DNA of 64,000 nt from an uncultured Phycisphaerales bacterium (GTDB lineage: Bacteria > Planctomycetota > Phycisphaerae > Phycisphaerales > UBA1924): contig CALMPG010000138.1 in NCBI GenBank assembly GCA_937871915.1, forward strand, positions 1-64,000. The letters are read 5' to 3'. The position numbers were made by a program, and so were the translations under genes. Positions 60,385-64,000 of the stretch are shown here, piece by piece. How positions within the stretch are numbered: the stretch's first letter is position 1; each line of letters opens with the position of its first letter. The notes beneath the pieces were generated by a model. The model worked only from the letters and a program-made list of their open reading frames with translations. It was not told the origin of the DNA and made no database searches.

Positions 60385-61860
60385 ATGAGCCAGTCGCCGC
60401 GCAAGCCGGATCTCAGCGAGACCTCCCCGATGGACTCCAAGGCGAGGGCGGATGCGGAGCGCGAAGCCCGCCAGGACATCGGTCTCGAAGGCGAGCCGAG
60501 GCCTCCTGCCCCGGGTAGCAACGGATCCGGCAAGGGTGGGGGGGGTGGGAGCAGCAAGCCGGTCGCCGGCGGTCTGGACGACGAAAGCGGCTCGGAGGGC
60601 GGTCCTCCCAGAGGCAAGGCCAAGGGCGGCACCAACATCGACACGATCATCGGCAAGATCGTCGTCGACCAGGGCCTCGCCACGCCCGAGGAAGTGCAGG
60701 CCTGTCTCGAGCAGGCCCGTGCAAGCTCCACCGACGGCAACTCCAAGAGCCTCCCGCTCCTCCTCGTCGAGAACGACTTCATCACCCGCCGCCAGCTCGA
60801 GCGCATCAAGGCCCAGGCCGAGGCCGAGCGCAGCGGCCAGCAGATCCCCGGATACAAGGTCCTCGGCCAGCTCGGCAAGGGCGCCATGGCCACCGTCTTC
60901 AAGGCCAGGCAACTCAGCCTCGACCGCGAGGTCGCCATCAAGGTCCTGCCCCGAAAGTTCACCAACAACCCGCAGTTCATCGAGCGTTTCTACGCCGAGG
61001 GCCGCGCCGCCGCCGCGCTCAACCACCCCAACATCGTCCAGGCCTTCGACGTCGGCCAGGCCGGCGACTACCACTACTTCGTCATGGAGTACGTTGAGGG
61101 CCGAACGGTCTACGACGACATCGTCAAGCACAAGCGCTACGCCGAGACCGACGCCATCGACATCATCACGCAGGTCGCCGAGGCCCTCCAGCACGCCCAC
61201 GCCAAGGGCCTTATCCACCGCGACGTCAAGCCCAAGAACATCATGCTCTCCAAGGAGGGCGTCGCCAAGCTCGCCGACATGGGCCTCGCCCGCGCCATGT
61301 CCGACAAGGAGGCCGCCGAGGCCGAGCAGGGCAAGGCGTTCGGCACGCCCTACTACATCTCCCCCGAGCAGATCCGCGGCGAGAAGGACATCGGCCCCCC
61401 CAGCGACATCTACTCCCTCGGCGCCACGCTCTACCACATGGTCACCGGCGCCGTCCCCTTCGACGGCAAGAACCCGTCGGCGGTCATGCACAAGCATCTC
61501 AAGGCCGAACTCGTCCCGCCGGATCACGCCAACCCGAAACTCAGCCCCGGCGTCTCCGAGGTCATCGAGATGATGATGGCCAAGTCGCCGCGCGAGCGGT
61601 ACCAGTCCTGCGAAGACCTGCTGGTAGACCTGCGCGCCGTCCGCGAAAACAAGACACCGCCGATCGCGCACAAAGACTTGGGCGGACTGGACTTGGAGAG
61701 CCTCGCCAAGGCCGAGGCCGCCGCCCCGGGGGCCACGGTGGACAGAACGTCGCCGACCAAGACGGTCATGGTGCGCCCGATTTTCCTCAAAGTGCTCATC
61801 GGGGCCCTCGCCGTCAGCCTCCTCGGCAACCTGATCTTGGCGATTCTCAACATCCGCTAA
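60385..61860 (+). CDS. Hanks-type Ser/Thr protein kinase with C-terminal membrane anchor
   Basis: A 491-residue protein. Residues 1-85 are Gly/Ser-rich and disordered, and 85-150 form a small helical domain. The kinase domain (155-420) has Gly loop GQLGKGAMATV (161-171), Lys186, catalytic HRDVKPKN (Asp280, Asn285), DMG instead of DFG (298-300), and YYISPEQ. All catalytic residues are present, so it should be active, unlike the pseudokinase at 3948. One membrane helix at the C-terminus (FLKVLIGALAVSLLGNLILAIL) leaves the kinase in the cytoplasm. No PASTA or other sensor domain is present. AGGAGG precedes the ATG. Confidence 0.93.
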   Translation: MSQSPRKPDLSETSPMDSKARADAEREARQDIGLEGEPRPPAPGSNGSGKGGGGGSSKPVAGGLDDESGSEGGPPRGKAKGGTNIDTIIGKIVVDQGLATPEEVQACLEQARASSTDGNSKSLPLLLVENDFITRRQLERIKAQAEAERSGQQIPGYKVLGQLGKGAMATVFKARQLSLDREVAIKVLPRKFTNNPQFIERFYAEGRAAAALNHPNIVQAFDVGQAGDYHYFVMEYVEGRTVYDDIVKHKRYAETDAIDIITQVAEALQHAHAKGLIHRDVKPKNIMLSKEGVAKLADMGLARAMSDKEAAEAEQGKAFGTPYYISPEQIRGEKDIGPPSDIYSLGATLYHMVTGAVPFDGKNPSAVMHKHLKAELVPPDHANPKLSPGVSEVIEMMMAKSPRERYQSCEDLLVDLRAVRENKTPPIAHKDLGGLDLESLAKAEAAAPGATVDRTSPTKTVMVRPIFLKVLIGALAVSLLGNLILAILNIR

Positions 61861-62193
61861 GACCGGAAGCCCCAAACTGGTCCATCCCGGCTGCACGGGA
61901 ATTCCGCCCGAAGGGGTTGCCCGACCGCTGTTCATGGTTTAGTGTTTTGCATCGGTTCGGGAATCGTTCCCGGCCGGCCTGTCCTTCTGGAGCCGTGCAC
62001 CCGTGATCCGTCACTTGCATCGAATCGGTCGCGGCGCTGCGAACTCGCGGCGCTCATGACCGGTCTCCCGAAGGGACATCCCCGCACCAGCCAGACCCGC
62101 CCCGCGCGAGCGTGGAGAGGCCGTCGAGTCGTCGATGCGACCCGCCGTCGCTTCCCACGCTTCACTTCTCACTCTTTCCAAGGAGCCTGAACC
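61861..62193 (+). other. 333-bp intergenic region, infC leader
   Basis: No gene is seen. A promoter (61917-61945) would give an infC leader of about 240 nt, with GC-rich inverted segments (for example GGGAATCGTTCCC near 61970) able to fold. Long leaders are common sites of translational control for infC. Confidence 0.5.
61917..61945 (+). promoter_or_regulatory. Promoter of infC
   Basis: TTGCCC (61917-61922) and TAGTGT (61940-61945) have a 17-bp spacer. Transcription should start near 61952. Confidence 0.5.
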
Positions 62194-62196
62194 ATC
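62180..62196 (+). promoter_or_regulatory. Ribosome site and AUC start codon of infC
   Basis: AAGGAG (62180-62185) lies 8 nt before ATC at 62194-62196. A TGA at 62188-62190 is in frame just upstream, so translation of the conserved N-terminus must begin between 62191 and the first ATG (62257). ATC is the only codon there with a good ribosome site. Confidence 0.8.
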
Positions 62197-62919
62197 CCCC
62201 CTCCCCGTCCATCCTTTTCGCGAGACAACACGGTCCGCCGCACGCGCATCAACCACATGATCCGCATCACGCCCGTCCGCCTCATCGGCGCGGCCGACGA
62301 GATGATCGGCGTGGTCGAAACCCACGAGGCCCTCAAGATGGCCGACGAGGCCGGGCTCGACCTCGTGGAGATTTCCCCCGACGCCCGCCCGCCCGTGTGC
62401 AAGATCATGGACTACGGGAAGTTCAAGTACGAGGAATCCAAGAAGGCCCAGAAGAGCCGCGCCGCCAGCAAGGTCACCGAGATGAAGGAGGTCCGCCTCG
62501 GACGCTCGGTCAAGATCGATCCGCACGATGTGCAGATCCGCATCGACCAGTCGCGCCGCTTCCTCATGCACGGCCACAAGGTCCTGGTGACCCAGAAGTT
62601 CCGCGGGCGCGAGATCGCCCACCGCGACATCGGCCTGGAGAACCTCGCCAAGGTCCGCGACCAGCTCGCCGACATCTCCAAGGTCGAGCAGACCCCCCGC
62701 TGGATGGGCAAGCAGGCCAGCATCATCCTCGCCCCCGACAAGATCAAGGTCGAGGCCATCAAGCGCAAGATCGCCAAGGAAAAGGCGGCCAAGGAGGGCA
62801 TCTCCGAAGAGGCCGCCATGAAGGCCCAGGAAGATGAAGCCAAAAAGGCCCTCGCCGCCGCCGAGGCCGACGCGGCCGCCGCCGCCGAGGCCGACGACGA
62901 GGACGACGACGAGGAATAG
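62194..62919 (+). CDS. infC: Translation initiation factor IF-3
   Basis: A 241-residue protein if started at AUC 62194. The N-terminus RDNTVRRTRINHMIRITPVRLIG is the family's conserved start and lies mostly before the first ATG (62257), so that ATG cannot be the true start. Further hallmarks are LDLVEISPDARPPVCKIMDYGKFKYE, KEVRLGRSVKIDPHDVQIRI and FRGREIAHRDIG. A C-terminal Ala/Glu/Asp-rich tail of about 50 residues is longer than in E. coli. IF-3 discriminates start codons; its non-AUG start allows feedback control. The genes for L35 and L20, usual neighbours, are absent. A terminator follows at 62954. Confidence 0.96.
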   Translation: MPPPRPSFSRDNTVRRTRINHMIRITPVRLIGAADEMIGVVETHEALKMADEAGLDLVEISPDARPPVCKIMDYGKFKYEESKKAQKSRAASKVTEMKEVRLGRSVKIDPHDVQIRIDQSRRFLMHGHKVLVTQKFRGREIAHRDIGLENLAKVRDQLADISKVEQTPRWMGKQASIILAPDKIKVEAIKRKIAKEKAAKEGISEEAAMKAQEDEAKKALAAAEADAAAAAEADDEDDDEE

Positions 62920-62953
62920 CCCTCGCACCGCCCTCGAATCCGATGTATCTTCC

Positions 62954-62981
62954 ACACGGGCCCGCATTCGCGGGCCCGTGT
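62954..62981 (+). terminator. Terminator after infC
   Basis: ACACGGGCCCGC and its exact complement form a 12-bp stem with loop ATTC, 35 nt after the infC stop. A short T-containing tail (TTCTCGTT) follows. Confidence 0.7.
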
Positions 62982-63010
62982 TCTCGTTCGGCCGATGGAC
63001 ACTCTGGCGA

Positions 63011-63355
63011 ATGGTCATGCGCTCGGTCATCCAGGAGTGGATCGCCCAATGGCTGGGCCTGCGCGATCGCCTCCGCCACCCGCAGGCCGAACCGGATGGG
63101 TGGTGGCTGGGCATCCGCGAGCGGATCCTCCGGTTCCTGGTCTCGCGATATGTGCACGACGACCACCTTGCCGATGGCGTTGCGTCGGACGCGTCGAGAC
63201 GGACACCCCCGCCGATCCCCATCGAGCATCGGCGGACCTACTGCCGCGTCAGCCCCGAGTATCGCCCGCCGCGCACCTGCTGCGATATGCAGGGAAAACT
63301 CCGCAGCGTCTCGAGAATCAACGCGACCAAGCGCCGGCGGTGGCGGCTCCTCTGA
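63011..63355 (+). CDS. Hypothetical protein, basic
   Basis: A 114-residue protein from ATG 63011 with the sequence pattern RSVIQEWIAQWLGLRDRLRHP, several His/Arg and a Cys pair (RTCCDM). No family is recognised. The composition is plausible for a real small protein, but codon support is not decisive and there is no clear ribosome site. Confidence 0.4.
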   Translation: MVMRSVIQEWIAQWLGLRDRLRHPQAEPDGWWLGIRERILRFLVSRYVHDDHLADGVASDASRRTPPPIPIEHRRTYCRVSPEYRPPRTCCDMQGKLRSVSRINATKRRRWRLL

Positions 63356-63397
63356 CTTTGCTCACACCGGGTTCACGTCGGGCATTCACAACGCCGA

Positions 63398-63403
63398 TAG
63401 ACT
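63398..63403 (+). promoter_or_regulatory. -10 box, leaderless start of the 106-residue protein
   Basis: TAGACT ends 6 nt before GTG 63410. No Shine-Dalgarno sequence is present. Confidence 0.45.
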
Positions 63404-63409
63404 GCCGTT

Positions 63410-63730
63410 GTGACCCCCAACGAGCGATCCAACACCGGCGACCACGGCGTGTCCACGCTCTCCGAGCGTGAGGGCGCCGTCGGCTGGCGCTTCGATCTCT
63501 CCCTCCCATGCGAGGACGGCGAGGAGCCCCGAACCGTCACCCTGGTCCTCTCCTGGGTTGACTACGAGTACTGGTCCCACGGCATCGCCAGCCCCTGCCG
63601 CGTCGCCGAGGCCGTCGTGCGCGCCCTGCTCGCGGCCGACCCCAAGCGCGAACTCCCCGACGAGTTCGACGCCTCAACCGCCCGCCGCTGGGTCCGCGAC
63701 CTCGACCAGCGCGTCCGCGAGATGCTCTGA
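63410..63730 (+). CDS. Hypothetical 106-residue protein
   Basis: A 106-residue acidic soluble protein. It has a beta-type core (GWRFDLSLPCEDGEEPRTVTLVLSWVDYEYWSHG) and a helical C-terminus (PCRVAEAVVRALLAAD...TARRWVRDLDQRVREML). It looks like a folded domain, but I recognise no family. GTG 63410 is supported by the -10 box 6 nt upstream. A family C palindrome follows its stop codon. Confidence 0.6.
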   Translation: MTPNERSNTGDHGVSTLSEREGAVGWRFDLSLPCEDGEEPRTVTLVLSWVDYEYWSHGIASPCRVAEAVVRALLAADPKRELPDEFDASTARRWVRDLDQRVREML

Positions 63731-63746
63731 CGAGCAGCCTTGGCTG

Positions 63747-63781
63747 GGTGGCACCGGCGGCTCGCCCGCCAGTGATGGTGC
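63747..63781. repeat. Family C palindrome, second copy
   Basis: GGTGGCACCGGCGGCTCGCC and its continuation match, in inverted orientation and at about 30 of 36 positions, the palindrome at 27833-27872. It sits between the ends of two convergent genes. Confidence 0.7.
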
Positions 63782-63784
63782 AAC

Positions 63785-64000
63785 TTAGCGCACCGACTTC
63801 GGTGGTCCCACCACACTCGTCGCCCGCACGCGCTGATCCCGATCCATGATCGCCTCGGCCGTGAACTCCCACACCAGCGTGTTCCCCTCCACCCGATCCG
63901 CGTCGTGCGCGAGAATCGTCCCCGGCATCGTCACCCGAACCACCCAGCGCTCATCGGCCAGGTCCTCCGTCGCCCGCCGCCTCGATCGCTCCGCTAGCGC
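63785..64000 (-). CDS. 3' end of a minus-strand gene, cut by the window edge
   Basis: The last 71 codons of a frame that runs in from beyond 64000 and stops at TAA (63785-63787). The sequence reads DERWVVRVTMPGTILAHDAD, then RVEGNTLVWEFTAEAIMDRD. The MPGxIxxxxAxxVEGNTLxW pattern resembles the C-terminal part of LppM/DUF3153-type lipoproteins, so an envelope protein is likely. The identification is tentative because the N-terminus is missing. Confidence 0.6.
   Translation of the reverse strand, partial: ALAERSRRRATEDLADERWVVRVTMPGTILAHDADRVEGNTLVWEFTAEAIMDRDQRVRATSVVGPPKSVR

Noticed and set aside
60085-61935. Minus-strand frame of 616 codons opposite the Ser/Thr kinase
   Set aside because: Val/Asp/Leu-biased antisense shadow; the plus strand has a full kinase with promoter and ribosome site.
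62257-62259. First ATG as the infC start
   Set aside because: It would remove the conserved TVRRTRIN segment of IF-3; AAGGAG followed by ATC at 62194 fits better.

Overview
The window is GC-rich bacterial DNA that reads as a planctomycete, most likely of the class Phycisphaerae. The grounds are a type IV prepilin-like secreted protein of the planctomycete kind, a cytochrome with a DUF2231-type membrane domain and planctomycete-style haem domain, several small membrane proteins ending in a CxxCGYxxxGL..CPEC zinc ribbon, Hanks-type kinases, and a MoxR/DUF58/VWA operon. One tRNA-Ser(CGA) is present. I see no rRNA, CRISPR array, insertion sequence or phage.

Layout. 0-3.9 kb: a zinc-ribbon membrane protein, a parDE toxin-antitoxin pair, a murQ gene broken at an 81-nt G/C tract, a small membrane protein and a DapB-like dehydrogenase. 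3.9-15.6 kb: a plus-strand cluster related to the type VI secretion membrane complex. It holds a membrane pseudokinase with an FGE/SUMF1-fold C-terminus, a TagH-C-like protein, TssL (DotU), TssM (IcmF) and a TagF-like protein with a second FGE-fold domain. No tube, sheath, baseplate or ClpV genes accompany it. 15.8-25.9 kb: a two-partner secretion pair, a TpsB transporter and a 2587-residue TpsA exoprotein. 26-27.7 kb: a cytochrome c-type membrane protein and two tandem zinc-ribbon membrane proteins. 27.9-37.9 kb: a minus-strand MoxR/DUF58/VWA (Bat-like) operon with mostly 4-nt gene overlaps, ending in a 1366-residue exported protein. 38.2-39.5 kb: a rhodanese membrane protein, an AhpD-like protein and tRNA-Ser. 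39.9-51.7 kb: a GT87-like glycosyltransferase, dnaK, a DinG-like helicase, rsmG, a phosphohexomutase, a membrane P-loop ATPase and an exported trypsin-like protease. 51.7-58.3 kb: a UvrD/PcrA helicase and tandem APC-permease/UspA fusions. 58.5-64 kb: a prepilin-like protein, a Ser/Thr kinase, infC starting on AUC, small hypothetical genes and a truncated gene at the right edge.

Two features run across the window. First, many genes have a TANNNT -10 box only 5-6 nt before the start codon, which implies leaderless mRNAs. Second, short palindromic repeats are scattered through it. Some are intergenic inverted pairs with 17-30 bp arms. One family sits inside coding sequences and is read through in several different frames, much like Rickettsia palindromic elements.

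The best candidate for an undescribed system is the 3.9-15.6 kb TssL/TssM/TagF-like cluster bracketed by two proteins that share a cysteine-less FGE-fold domain. The in-gene palindromic repeat family is second.
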